Assembly: GCF_964199755.1 (NCBI RefSeq)
Contig: NC_133910.1
Coordinates: 14,206,711 to 14,270,710, forward strand
Length of the DNA stretch: 64,000 nucleotides
Direction: 5' to 3'
DNA from: Larus michahellis
Taxonomy: Eukaryota > Chordata > Aves > Charadriiformes > Laridae
The notes under the pieces are model-generated. The model ran no database searches, was not told the origin of the DNA, and saw only the letters and a list, made by a program, of their open reading frames with translations. Below, piece by piece: positions 21,301-30,600 of this stretch. A program made the translations under genes and the position numbers. Every line of letters starts with the position of its first letter. Within the stretch, counting starts at the first letter, position 1.

Positions 21301-23955
21301 GAAACCCTTCATGTACCGCAGCCACGGCTCACGCTGCCACGAGAACCTCCCCGGCACGAAAGCGGGTCCCCCGTCATCAGCTGCCAGTTACAGGCTCCTG
21401 ACAACATCTGCCCAGATGTGCTGTAACAGCAGCAGAACAGCACCATGCAGGAGGCAGGGCCAGTGCCCGCACGGTGCCATGGCAGCCAGCATGTGGGAAG
21501 GGCAGCCACACGCCGGGGATGCTCTTCCATGGATGGTCATTGCCGGTCCGCCAGACAGGTGCCGAAATACCACAGTGCTGCAGAGCAAAACCTTCCCCAA
21601 GCAGACCCCCAGAAACTGTTGAGTATGGCACGGATTTGGGGGTATGGCTACCCCCTGCTCGAGCTGGTCCAATGGCCACAGCACAGGGGTCTGGATGAGT
21701 CCTTCCCCCTGCGCTCAGGGCAACCCTCCGCTCCTACCTGCGCCTCCTCCGCCCGGGTTCCCTGAAACGCAGAAGGAAATTAATATCTTTCCAATCTCCC
21801 AGGGTCTGAAGATAAATCTGGGGCTCCCAGACGTGCCTGGGAGGGCCCTGTGAAGCGCTTCACCAGACAAGGAAAGGCGTGCTCGCCTTGACAGCTGCGA
21901 AAAAGGGGCAGAAACACTCAGCAAAAGTAATTAATCCCAGAGAGGAGAGGTGGAATGAGCAGAGCTCAACAAACAGAGCCTGGTATTAATGATGGCTCTT
22001 CCTGACAGGCATCGCACCGCAGGCTGCACACTGCTGGGGCACGCTGGGATGCCGCACCGGGCTCTGGCCACGCGCCACCCTGTGGCACGGCTGCCCAGGC
22101 GCTGCTGCCTCACCTGCACAGGTACACAGGTCTAGAGGCAGCAAGAAGCCCAGATTGGGCAGACAAAACTCCAGACAGGCCAGGAACCCACCGAGGGAGC
22201 GATCAGAGGATGGGAGTCTTTTAAGGAGGGAGTGCAGTGGAAAAGGAAGGGTACCTAAGAGAGAGGAGCAGAAAGTTGGGCATAAAGTGATTCAAAAGGC
22301 AATGCCCCTCTGCCAGCCTCATCCAGCAAGAGAGATATCCATGTTTGTCTGGTACCAGCTGCCAGTGAGACACGGGGCATCGCTGCCCGTGTGCCCCAAC
22401 AGGGTCGGCACCTTCCCTGCGCTGTGAGGAGCCACCCCAGGAGTGCAGAAAGCCCAGCATGTGGGAGACCACCAGCAGACAAGGCTGTGCTGGGGCCAGC
22501 TCTTCCCAGATCCCTCTCCGTTGGAGATCGGATCATCATGGCGGCTGCAAACCGAGCGGGCGATTGCAGCACGGCAATACCCGTACCTGGCCCAGACAGC
22601 AGGTCACGGCTGCACCGAGGACAGCAAAACCCAGGGCTCAGCTCCAGCTCCAGCCGGGGGCTGTGCCCAGCTGGCACTGCCACGTTATGGCTATTTCTTC
22701 TCCCCGAGCCACTTGGAGGAAGCCCAGCCGGGGCACCCCAACCTCCCCTACCATCACTCACGGTTCAGCTATGCGGACGTGCCACCCGCAACCTGCTCTC
22801 CTCCTGCCTGTGCCAGGGCGAGAGAGCAACCTCGCGTGTAGGGTTGTGCAATGCACCAGTATCGCCTCTTCTCCATATGGGAGAACTTGCTGCATCCTAA
22901 TCTATTGCCTTTTTGGGTAAGCGCTGCTGTGGGACTGCAGCAATGACAGCGGGGAGAGCTCACAGGTCTGCTGCACGTTGGGCGAATATCTCTGACCTGC
23001 GAGCGGAGAGGCAAACTCGGACCACCAAAGCCTTTGTTTCCTTTGTGCATCCTTCAGAAAAAAAAAAAACAAACCAACTGATTTTGCTAAAACTGGGTGG
23101 CTCAGGCGCTAGCCACGTTAATAAGATTACAGCGGAGGTTCAGACGGGAAAGCCACTCACTTAGAAAATCAAGTTATTAAACCGATACTGAGATACTCAT
23201 GAAAAATACTGAACTCTCTGGTGTCGGGCTGTTCTCTCCGCTTCAGAGCATAAAAACAAAGGAAACCCCTGCAACTAACGCACCCAAACTTCGAAAGCCA
23301 TCCAGGCGGTTTAGGTCCCTGTTCAGGGAGAAGCTGCCTGGCCCCAGGGAGGCGTCGAGGAGAGGACAACCACCACGGCCGGTCCCTGGCTACCCACCTG
23401 GCAGCCAAACCCCAGGGCCAGGCAGCCCCGGGAGAAAGAACGCTCCGAGCAGGGGCAGGAGGGAGGTCAGGATGAGGAGGGTGCATCACCCTAGGCGGGC
23501 AGGATGCGGCCCTGCTCCCGCGGTTATGGAAGGCTTAGAAATAGGCCACAGAGAATTGTTTTTATAAGAAAACGGAGTGTTTCTCTGCGTCCCTATCCCT
23601 CTCCTTGTCTCTGCCGCCTTGTGGTTGTTCGGTTTGTTTTTTTTTCCGTCCTCCCAAGCAAATCTCGGAATTCTTGCAACAAAGCCCGGCCGAGCCTGCG
23701 CCCTCCCCCGGGGAAGGGCCGCGCCGATGCCCGCAGGAATCACCGCTCGCCGCCAACGCGGGGACGAGCCGGGAGAGGAGGAGGAGGAGGAGGAGGAGGC
23801 GGCCGGGGACACCGGCAACCGCCCGGAACGGCCCCATCACCCCCCCCGGCAGCATCCCCGGCCCCCCCACCCCGCAGGCCCCTTTACTCACAGTACGTTT
23901 TCCTGGTCAGCTCCTCCACAACTTCAGGCTTCAACTTGCTGTTGGATTTCCCCAT
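6254..23955 (-). CDS. NCS1: Neuronal calcium sensor 1 (frequenin), complete CDS in 7 exons
   Basis: Calcium-myristoyl switch protein of neurons. In the family it binds partners such as phosphatidylinositol 4-kinase beta, D2 receptors and voltage-gated channels at membranes. Seven exons (23892-23955, 9826-9850, 7864-8002, 7312-7390, 7077-7165, 6727-6804, 6254-6352) join in frame to exactly 190 codons plus TAG. Visible features: MGKSNSKLK start with Gly2 for N-myristoylation; degenerate first EF-hand with Cys38-Pro39 (non-binding); canonical EF loops at about residues 73-84 ([12 protein letters not shown]), 109-120 ([12 protein letters not shown]) and 157-168 ([13 protein letters not shown]); C-terminus YDGLV. 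All intron junctions are GT-AG and phases agree. The start ATG is the first in the CpG-island exon and gives the family N-terminus. The protein as read looks identical or nearly so to mammalian NCS1. Family assignment comes from recognising the sequence, not from a search. Confidence 0.97.
6727..6804 (-). CDS. NCS1: NCS1 exon 6 (residues 133-158)
   Basis: [20 protein letters not shown] through FAMMDK. It is the linker between EF3 and EF4 plus the start of the EF4 loop. Acceptor CTGCAG, donor AAG|GTGAGG, 26 codons, phase 0 at both ends. Confidence 0.96.
7077..7165 (-). CDS. NCS1: NCS1 exon 5 (EF-hand 3, residues 103-132)
   Basis: [20 protein letters not shown] through YQMV. It contains the full third EF loop with Asp109, Asp111, Asp113 and Glu120. 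Acceptor TTGCAG, donor GTG|GTAAGTG. Intron 4 before it is only 146 bases (7166-7311). Confidence 0.96.
7312..7390 (-). CDS. NCS1: NCS1 exon 4 (EF-hand 2, residues 77-102)
   Basis: [20 protein letters not shown] through KLR, then one base of Trp103. Acceptor CTGCCAG, donor T|GTAAGTG. It completes the second EF loop begun in exon 3. The last full codon is Arg102, a residue discussed in the human gene because of the reported R102Q variant (established knowledge). Confidence 0.96.
7864..8002 (-). CDS. NCS1: NCS1 exon 3 (first EF-hand region, residues 31-76)
   Basis: Begins with the last base of Trp30, then [18 protein letters not shown] and on to NVFDENK. It carries the inactive first EF-hand (Cys-Pro in the loop) and the first half of EF2. 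Acceptor CCCCAG, donor AAA|GTAAGT. Length is 139 bases, which matches the codon count exactly. Confidence 0.96.
8003..9825 (-). other. NCS1: NCS1 intron 2
   Basis: Spans exons 3 and 2. Unique GC-rich sequence apart from a short GGGGACCACACA-type tandem repeat at 9041-9110. No other exon was recognised in it. Confidence 0.85.
9041..9110 (+). repeat. Short tandem repeat, unit about 11-12 bp (GGGGACCACACA)
   Basis: About six imperfect copies of GGGACCACACA-like units with small insertions, about 0.7 kb from the NCS1 microexon. Confidence 0.7.
9826..9850 (-). CDS. NCS1: NCS1 exon 2, 25-nt microexon (residues 22-30)
   Basis: Encodes the end of Phe22 through TEKEVQQ and the first two bases of Trp30. 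The acceptor is CTTGCAG and the donor is TG|GTGAGTGG. It is 25 bases, not a multiple of three, so skipping would shift the frame. It joins a 14-kb intron 1 to a 1.8-kb intron 2. Confidence 0.93.
10651..10868. promoter_or_regulatory. AT-rich island, candidate conserved noncoding element
   Basis: Begins near CCTCATTAGTCATTTCC and ends near AAGATTGATAACGTG. It has AATAATAATAAAAAAG, GCTGATAAAAATAG and CCAATTACC motifs, flanked on both sides by very GC-rich sequence about 0.8 kb upstream (transcript sense) of the microexon. Regulatory role inferred from composition and motif density. Confidence 0.3.
12899..12922 (+). promoter_or_regulatory. 14-G run followed directly by a consensus TATA box
   Basis: G run 12899-12912, then CTATAAATAG (TATA core 12914-12922) on the plus strand, antisense to NCS1. 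The match to the TATA consensus is perfect, but no downstream gene or exon is visible, so promoter activity is only possible. Confidence 0.25.
12950..13012 (+). repeat. Ancient SINE/LINE-type 3' tail
   Basis: Contains GGGATCCTTGG and GATGAAAGGCGCTAAATAAA followed by GGTATTA. This resembles the 3' tail shared by old amniote SINEs and related LINEs, which ends in a TTA microsatellite. A second, more diverged copy lies at 20372-20462. The exact family is uncertain. Confidence 0.5.
13158..13314 (+). repeat. GCAG-rich minisatellite
   Basis: Irregular tandem array of GGCAGCAGGGGCA-like units (13-15 bp with variants such as GGCAGGCAGTAGGGGAA). It creates long spurious reading frames rich in Gln, Gly and Arg on the plus strand and Cys, Leu and Pro on the minus strand. 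Confidence 0.8.
14242..15053 (+). repeat. 23-bp minisatellite, about 35 degenerate copies
   Basis: The consensus unit is TAATTGGGTGCTCATGCAT plus GAAC, 23 bases, repeated head to tail for about 0.8 kb with substitutions and 1-2 base indels. The GCTCATGCAT core is best kept. Two adjacent 48-base segments (14633-14680 and 14681-14728) are near-identical, a more recent duplication of about two units. Sits mid-intron 1 of NCS1; no coding potential. Confidence 0.88.
14633..14728 (+). repeat. 48-bp direct duplication within the minisatellite
   Basis: Both halves contain TGTGTAAAT, AGTGTAATTAG, ATAACACACTTGTGCATG and TACTAA in the same order with only a few differences, marking a recent local duplication. 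Confidence 0.8.
17711..17820 (-). mobile_element. CR1 retrotransposon, 3'-tail fragment
   Basis: The plus strand shows the reverse complement of a bird CR1 3' end: CATAGAATCACAGAATTG, then AGGTTGGAAGGGACCTTTAA, then CATCAAGTCCAACCATCAAC. The element is therefore in minus orientation, the same as NCS1, with its 3' end at about 17711. 5'-truncated to about 110 bases, as is usual for CR1. Confidence 0.9.
19272..19508. promoter_or_regulatory. AT-rich island, candidate conserved noncoding element
   Basis: About 240 bases of AT-rich, non-repetitive sequence in a GC-rich intron, with homeodomain-type TAAT cores (CCATTAATTC) and a Pit/Oct-like ATGCATGA. The sharp composition contrast suggests purifying selection; this is inference only. 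Confidence 0.3.
20372..20462 (+). repeat. Ancient SINE/LINE-type 3' tail with ATT-rich end
   Basis: Has AAAGCACTTCCAGAGAC, GGATGAAAGGCTCTATGGAA and an ATTATTCATTATTATTAT end, the same architecture as 12950-13012. Diverged, so old. Family not fixed. Confidence 0.5.
23772..23799 (+). repeat. (GGA)n / (TCC)n microsatellite beside exon 1
   Basis: About nine GAG/GGA trinucleotides in a row, a polypurine-polypyrimidine tract roughly 100 bases into intron 1 of NCS1. Confidence 0.85.
23892..23955 (-). CDS. NCS1: NCS1 exon 1, coding part (residues 1-21 plus one base)
   Basis: Encodes [21 protein letters not shown] and the first base of Phe22. The N-terminal MGxxxS motif is the myristoylation signal. 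The donor is T|GTGAGT at 23891. The 5'UTR continues to higher coordinates inside the CpG island; its start cannot be fixed from sequence. Confidence 0.95.
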
Positions 23956-24649
23956 GGTGGCCGGCAGCGCCGTCAGCCCCGGCGGAGCCCCCAGCCGCCG
24001 GCTCGCCCGCCGCCTCCCGGCCTCACTGCGGGGTCATGGAGGGACGGGGAGGGGGGGCAACACACAGACAGGACGATGGGACCCGCGGTGCCTTGGTGGC
24101 AGCTCCCGGCCCGGCTACATCCCGCGGCGGGGGGGGGGGGACGGGACGTGGACGGGCAGGGACGAAGCCGGGGAAGGGAAGGGAAAGGGGCGGGGGGTGG
24201 CCGGGGAAAAGGAGGGGGTCTTTGTTGCCGGGGCTCGGCCGCAAAGGCGAGCGGCACGGCGCTGCGGGGCCGCCCTGCGTGTGCGTGTCGGTGTGTGCGT
24301 GTCCCTGGTTACACGCACCCTCCCCGCCCCTCCGCCGCCAGGCGCGGAGCGGAGCGGCCGCGGCCGCGCTGCGGGGGCGCGGGCGGGCGGCGCGCCCCGC
24401 CCCGCGGGATGGAGCCGGGAGAACGGGGCGCGGGGGGGGGCGCTCCGGTACAGCCCCAAACCGCGGGGGAGCCGGGTGGGAGGGGGATCCCAGACCTCCC
24501 CCCGCCCCTCCCCGGGGCCGCTCCGCAGGGAAAACAGGGAGAAAAATGTCGGGAGGTGGGCGGGGAGGGGGGGGATGCGCAGCTCGGGTCCTGCCAAGCC
24601 GCACCCCCCCATCGTCACTGGAGGTCTGGTCCTTCCTGGGGGGCTGATG

Positions 24650-27600
24650 GGCAGCAGGAGGGCGGGGGCTGAGGGGAGGTGACAGTGGGAACAGGCAGCT
24701 GAGGGCCTGGGGGACGGGGGTGACCGTGGTGGGCCACCAGCACCTTGAGCTGCAGACGCATCTTCCAAGCCCTGGCTGCCCCCAGCCAAAGGCAGGTCTG
24801 TGCCTCTCCCCCCAGGATCCTCAGGGTTCTCATGAGCCTTCGTTCTCTCCCTGCATCGTGCACACATAGAGACCAAGTTCAATCCCTTCAAAAACCCCAC
24901 AGATCCAACCTACAGCAGGTTTGCGGCACAGCCAGGAAACCATACAAGTGCTAAAAGCAGTGGCACTCAGCGCTCTTCCACCTCAAAACCATGCAGAGCT
25001 TTATGCCTCTACAAAAGCGCCCTGTATATGTGTGCACACATTCATTAGCTGTTCTGATGCACGCGATAAATACAGTTTTCTTCCCGCCTGCGTTGCGATG
25101 AAGGCCCCGCTGGAGCTGCCCGGACATGCCTGGACTTCTGTGGTAGCAGCCAAGGAGGGGGAAAAAATCTGGCGCTTGGATACAGTAAAACCTGCCTGCA
25201 AAGCTGCAGAGAGCACAACACAAACTGCAAAGGGGACGAGGAGCACAGCAGACACACCGCTGGTCTCTGTGCCTTTTTTTTTTTTACCCAGCAAAGGGTT
25301 GCCTGACACTCATTTCTCCAGGGATACATTCCCCAGGTAGATGTTTCTAAAATACATAGTCCTCTATTATCCAGCCTTCCACAAACAAGCTCATTAAGGC
25401 AGAAGAGTATAAAAACACCATCACCAGGTCCCAGCTTGGGCACCCGGCAGCGGCACAGCCCGAGGGACGAGCAGGAAGAACAGCACTGAGTGGTGGGCGA
25501 TTTGCAGCAAAGGGCTGTGAGAACTCAGCGAGGCTCGTGCCTTTCCTCCAGCATCCCTCGCTGCCACCACCAACATTTGCACAGTTTTCAGGGACAAAGG
25601 CCCGCCTGCAACCCAGGCGCAGGCCACGGCAGATTTCAGTTTGGTTGCCAAATCTGCTGCCAAACAGCCCGCACAGCCCCTTCCTGTGCTGCCCATCAGC
25701 AAAATACTGATTTTTGCAGTATTTCCCTTCCTCTGTGGTCACCTGCAGCAGGGGTGTCCCGCTGTGTACAGAGCAGGACCATAGCGGGCTGGGGTGATGA
25801 GCAGGACTAACAGCCCAAACCTTCCCCACACAGCACAGGCATTTTAGCACAAGCCCTGCCGATGTTAAAGGGATTTAATTCTATTTAAAACTCTACCCTG
25901 CCTCTACCATGGAGAACGTTGAAGAGAGAGCTCAGATCACACAGACGAGAGGAGAAAAGTAATCGGAAATTGCAAGCCAGTCACTTTCTCTTCCTAATTA
26001 TTAGCTTTAACCCCATTACTGCTTGAATAACACCACTAGTGGCATTTTCTGGGAGGCAGTGACTTTTCTACAGCCAGAGGAATGCAGCCCCAGCCCGGAA
26101 AGACCGCTGGGGCTGGCAGGATTGCAATCTGAACAGCGAGTGGGGCACAACCCAGTCCTGTCCAGCTGAATGCGGTCGGTGCGCCGGGGAAGGAGCCGGG
26201 CTGTTTGCTCAGAGAGGAAAATCTGGTGCAGGGCCAGCCCTTGAGAGCAGTTTTGCTTTGCAGATCCCTCTGCGTTTCTCTTCAGAGGCAGACCTCGGCA
26301 GTGCTCACATCTCCCTGCCGCCACCGACTGCATCCTGAGCTCGCCCAGCCCTGGCTGGGGCTGTTTTTTTTCACTAAGAGACTGCGCGTGCTGCTCACGG
26401 TGCATCTGCCGTCTGTTCACCATATTGCAACATGCTGCCATGGAAATGATCATTCCCTGGGCGATATTCGCTTGTTGCTGCTGCGGTTGGAGCAGGGTCT
26501 CGCTTATAGGGAAGCCGTTGCCTCTCCTGCCACGCCAGCGCCAGAGGTTGGGGTGGGATCTGAGGACGCTGTGCACTACGACTGCAAAAGCTGGGAGCTG
26601 CATGGGCTGCACAGCCGGGTGTGTGGCTGCAGAAAGCTTTTGCTTCCTTGGGTATTTACTTAAAAGTGTTTTAATAAAACCACTGAGCTCTTTCTCCCCA
26701 GGACGTAGCAAGGCTCAGCCAGGCAGCCTTTGCTCCACGTGGGCTCGCCACGCTGCATGCTTTTAATAAAGCATCCTCAGACGCCATCATGAGGGTTTTC
26801 CCCAACGCGTGCTTGTTGATTTAATTGTTGGGATTGCAGTCACCTCATGGGAATAGAGGCTACGCGCAAACAGTGAGGCTCGGTCCTCCCCGCTTTGCTT
26901 CATGGCAAAAGGTCTTTGCTTTCCTCCCTTCCTCAGGAGCTCAGACCTGAAAAAAAATAAGCAGTTTAACACAGCCAAAGCACAGCACCCTCTGGCCCCC
27001 ACCTTGGAGCCATGAGCAAGGCTGGAAATTGGGGATGGGGTGGCATCCAGTATCCCACACTTGCATTTTGGGATGTGAGGTGATGGAGGAGCTGCCCTCG
27101 GAAGGGGGGGAGAGAGGCAGGGGATCCGCCGCCCGGCTCATCTCAGCCCATCCCCTGCCTCTCTCCTCCCCTTCCCAGGGCCGGATGAGGCCCCACAAAA
27201 GGTCCACTCACACTTCCAAGGCTTCACTAACCCCCTTTTTTTCCTAGCACATCCCCAAACCCACACATCCATCAGTCTGTTACCACTGTCTTTGCGGCCA
27301 GCGTTACCTATCGGCTTGTGAACATCCTCCTTCCGCATCCACCCACCCAAAAAGCAGATAGAGAAGGTGCTCCAAAGCCAAACGACCACATGAGGGAGGA
27401 ATCAGTCACCAGAGACAGTAATGAACTGGCAATGAACCCATCGAGCAGAGCGCACACAACCTGTACTTTGTGCTTTTTGGTGAAAAAGCCAAGTTTTGCT
27501 AAGAGCTTTTTTGCGCCAAAGCTGGGGAGTCAGTCAGCAGGGGAGTGGTGATGCCTCAAAGCCTAGGATGGGGGAGGAACGTACACACATGAGATTAATT

Positions 27601-30600
27601 ATGTCAACTACAAAAATAGTGGCTATTTTAAGGTTAATGCTTAAGTGACCTGACTCAGTCCGAAAAAGAGCCAAAGAAACTATTGGCATCAGCGCTGGCT
27701 GCTCCACCAGACAAGCCGTGGTCACCGCTGGCACAGAGAGCCACCAAAATAGTTGCTTTTTGTGGGGTTTTGAAAAAAAACAAAACAAAACAAAAAATGC
27801 CAGTAGAGTGATGTGAACATCCCAATGCAACAGCCACAAACCAGAAGAGCAGGAATGCATCGGCTAGTCCTGGGGGCATCCTCGCCCCTGCCTTGGCTTC
27901 TCAGGCATCACCCGAATCCCAGATTACAGCAATTTTACACAGGTGTATGATTGCAAGACTGTGGGCAGCTTTAAATAGGACTCCATTCCCATTTAAGCTT
28001 CAAGCTCATCAACCAGTGAGTTTCTGAAGCACTTTTAAGCTTGAAAAGATGCTCTTGCTTTGCCCCTGGTTTCACTGTCGGCCACAGCAAACACCCAGTG
28101 CTGGCAGTTACTGTTGTAACTGTTATAATAACTGACCTACATACAACTAAGGAAGCCTCAGAAATCAAGATTTATAACCCAAAACACACTGAGGCTCAAA
28201 CTCCAGCAGCCCTACTGGCTATCACCGCTATAAATTTATTTCAGCTAGCGCAGCATTTTAGTGCCAATCCATAGCACAGCTTTAGAGGAAACACAACAGA
28301 AACCAAACATACCAGGTTTTGGGGTGAATGGCAGCGGGAATGGTGCCCTGCAGGCTCTTTCCCCAGGAAACAGAATTGCAGATGTTGAAATGATGGGGAA
28401 ATGCTGAGGAAGGTCTGGAAATCAGCACGACTGCGCTGAGGCTGCCCGTACAGCTGCCTTTCAAGACTGACATGCAGCCGACGTGCTGAGTGTTACAATT
28501 TGCTATGCTATTAATTTCTCTGTTAAGTTCTAGTATTTTTTTTTTTTTTTAAAGACCGTATTCTCTTTACAGCCTCTGGGGCTGTAATTGTTATGCTAAT
28601 GCAGGAACCTGGAAGGGGTGGCTGTGGTGAACTCATCAGCTGCTCTCCCAGTTGCCTGCTGCATGGAGCCAGCAGCTGGCTGAGACAAAGCCAAGCAGGA
28701 GGGAGGTGTCCCGATCTTCCTTCGTGGCACATCACAAATCACAGCTGGCAACTGGGAAACCACCTTCTTTTTCTGCTCCTGCCACTGCTCATCCTGCGGT
28801 ACAGGAACTGCGGAGTTCAGCCCAGCCGCCTTGAGCCTTCAAACAAGGCTCGATGCTAGAAGCAGGCAGCGCGTTTGTTCAGGGACAGAAAATAAAATGA
28901 CTCCTCATAGTGACAGCCAAGCAAGTGCTGTGCAGTTGTGCCTGTGTGTGATAAGATCACAGTCGCAGAGGTAGCAGCAGCTTTTTGCAGCAAAGACGCC
29001 CTGCAGCATCCACCAGCGACGACAGCTGGGTCAGAGAGGCTGTTCTCCACGCTGGGAGTGATGCCCTGGACAAGGTTACTTGAGCACCATTCACCAATTC
29101 AGCTTCCGCAGATGTTTTTACTCAAGAAAACCCCAAAACCTCTTTGAGAGAAGTATCCCTAGAACTGCAAGGCTGAGGTTTGTATCAGAACAAAGATTTT
29201 TAAAAAGAGATATATACCTAAGAACCTTCAAAATAAAGGGAAGGTACGCAGCTGCCAGCTGTCTGCTCTCCTGCCCAGATCTTCACTCTGGAGGTAGCCC
29301 GGTGTCTTTGGCCACGCAACGCTGGGCTGCGAGCACTGGCAGCGGGCGCAGGGGAACAGTTGCGGTGGTGGTTTTCACACCATGAGCCAGAGAGAAGTCA
29401 GTCCCTTTCAAAGATTACTCCTGAATCATAGCAGATCATCAGCTTCTCGGTGCGGGGAGTCCCTTTGCTGTACCTCCACCCTGTCACGGACGCTGCCAAG
29501 GAGCTGCGGCCAGGGCTGGTCACTGCTGACCTGCTCCGGTTTTAAGACGAGACACAAAACTCTTAAGCAATCTTCATAAGCCAACTGCGCCATCAGCAGC
29601 AATGTCTGTCCCCCCAAAGCTCACCCTGCATTTAAACTTAAAATTTTAAAAAACCCAAACCCAAAAAAACCCACAACCCCCCCAAAATATTCAAATATAC
29701 AAAATCGACTTGTACCTATTTTGAAATTTCATTGCTGTAAGAGGTTGAACCGTTGCCTCCCACAAGGCTGCTCTGATTCACAGCAACACACCGGCATCGT
29801 GTGCTTTGTAACTCCAAGCAGATATTTCTGCGCAGTTTTTACAACAACAGTTAAAACCCTGACTTACCACGAATACAGATTAGGGCATACACGTACCAGC
29901 GTCATTTTAATGTAGTACTTTTATGTTCCTCCTATGGAGCAGCCGAGCTCACTCAAGGCATCCACAAGGTTTAATAGTAAAACAAAAATGAATCCCCAAA
30001 CCAGAAATTATGCACGCAACATACTTCACACAGAGATAAGCAAATGGAAAGAAACTGACTCAGGGGTTTAGCCCAGCTCTCAGCTGATAAGGGGTCGTTC
30101 CCTACAGTATATTTAGCAGTGATTTGTCCACTCTAGTGTTGATTAGCTAAAACAACACAGAACTGCCTCCATTTCTCCAGGGAGACAGTTTGCAGCCAAA
30201 CCCATCTCATTGGCAAAAGGTTTCTCCCAACATTTTGTTTTCCTCTGCTCTCATTTCATCTCGCCTCTCCACAGCTCAGGCCTTGAGCCACACTGGTTAA
30301 TTCCACCCCATTTCTGCAGTTCCCCCTCCACACAGCCATTTTGTAGCATGCTACGTCTTCCCAGCTGTCCTTAATCATCACTTAGCCAGGCTTACAGCTT
30401 TAATTCCTGTAATCTTCTGTCATTGCCCAATTCTCTTGTCTCAGTCACTGCAACTGTTCGTTGTAGCCCCTCCAATTTAGCTTACTGCCTCCTGGTATGA
30501 GATCCATCCCAAAACCAAACACGTTTGGTTTCTCCCAGGGGATGCAGATCAATACCTTCACAGCCATGCTGGGTGTGGGATTCCTTCTGACTTCAGAGCT

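Larger units (their letters stand above)
9851..23891 (-). other. NCS1: NCS1 intron 1 (14 kb)
   Basis: Large first intron, GC-rich, carrying a GCAG-rich minisatellite (13158-13314), a 23-bp minisatellite (14242-15053), a CR1 tail (17711-17820) and two ancient SINE-like tails. Several AT-rich islands (10651-10868, 15118-15205, 16012-16140, 16721-16990, 18090-18190, 19272-19508, 19745-19915) contrast with their flanks and are regulatory candidates. No alternative first exon was identified, though shorter-N-terminus NCS1 isoforms are known in mammals. Confidence 0.85.
23690..24620. promoter_or_regulatory. NCS1: CpG island, NCS1 promoter and first exon
   Basis: Dense CpG, GC boxes (for example CCCCGCCCC near 24325 and 24395 and GGGGCGGGG near 24187), G and C runs, and no TATA box seen upstream of exon 1 on the minus strand. 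This is a typical broad CpG-island promoter. Exon 1 coding sequence lies at its left part. A (GGA)n tract occurs at 23772-23799 just inside intron 1. Confidence 0.8.

Noticed and set aside
23504..24682. Three long overlapping plus-strand frames (355-392 codons) across the CpG island
   Set aside because: Low stop density is expected in very GC-rich DNA. The products are Arg/Gly/Pro/Ala-rich without any family motif, and they overlap NCS1 exon 1 on the other strand.
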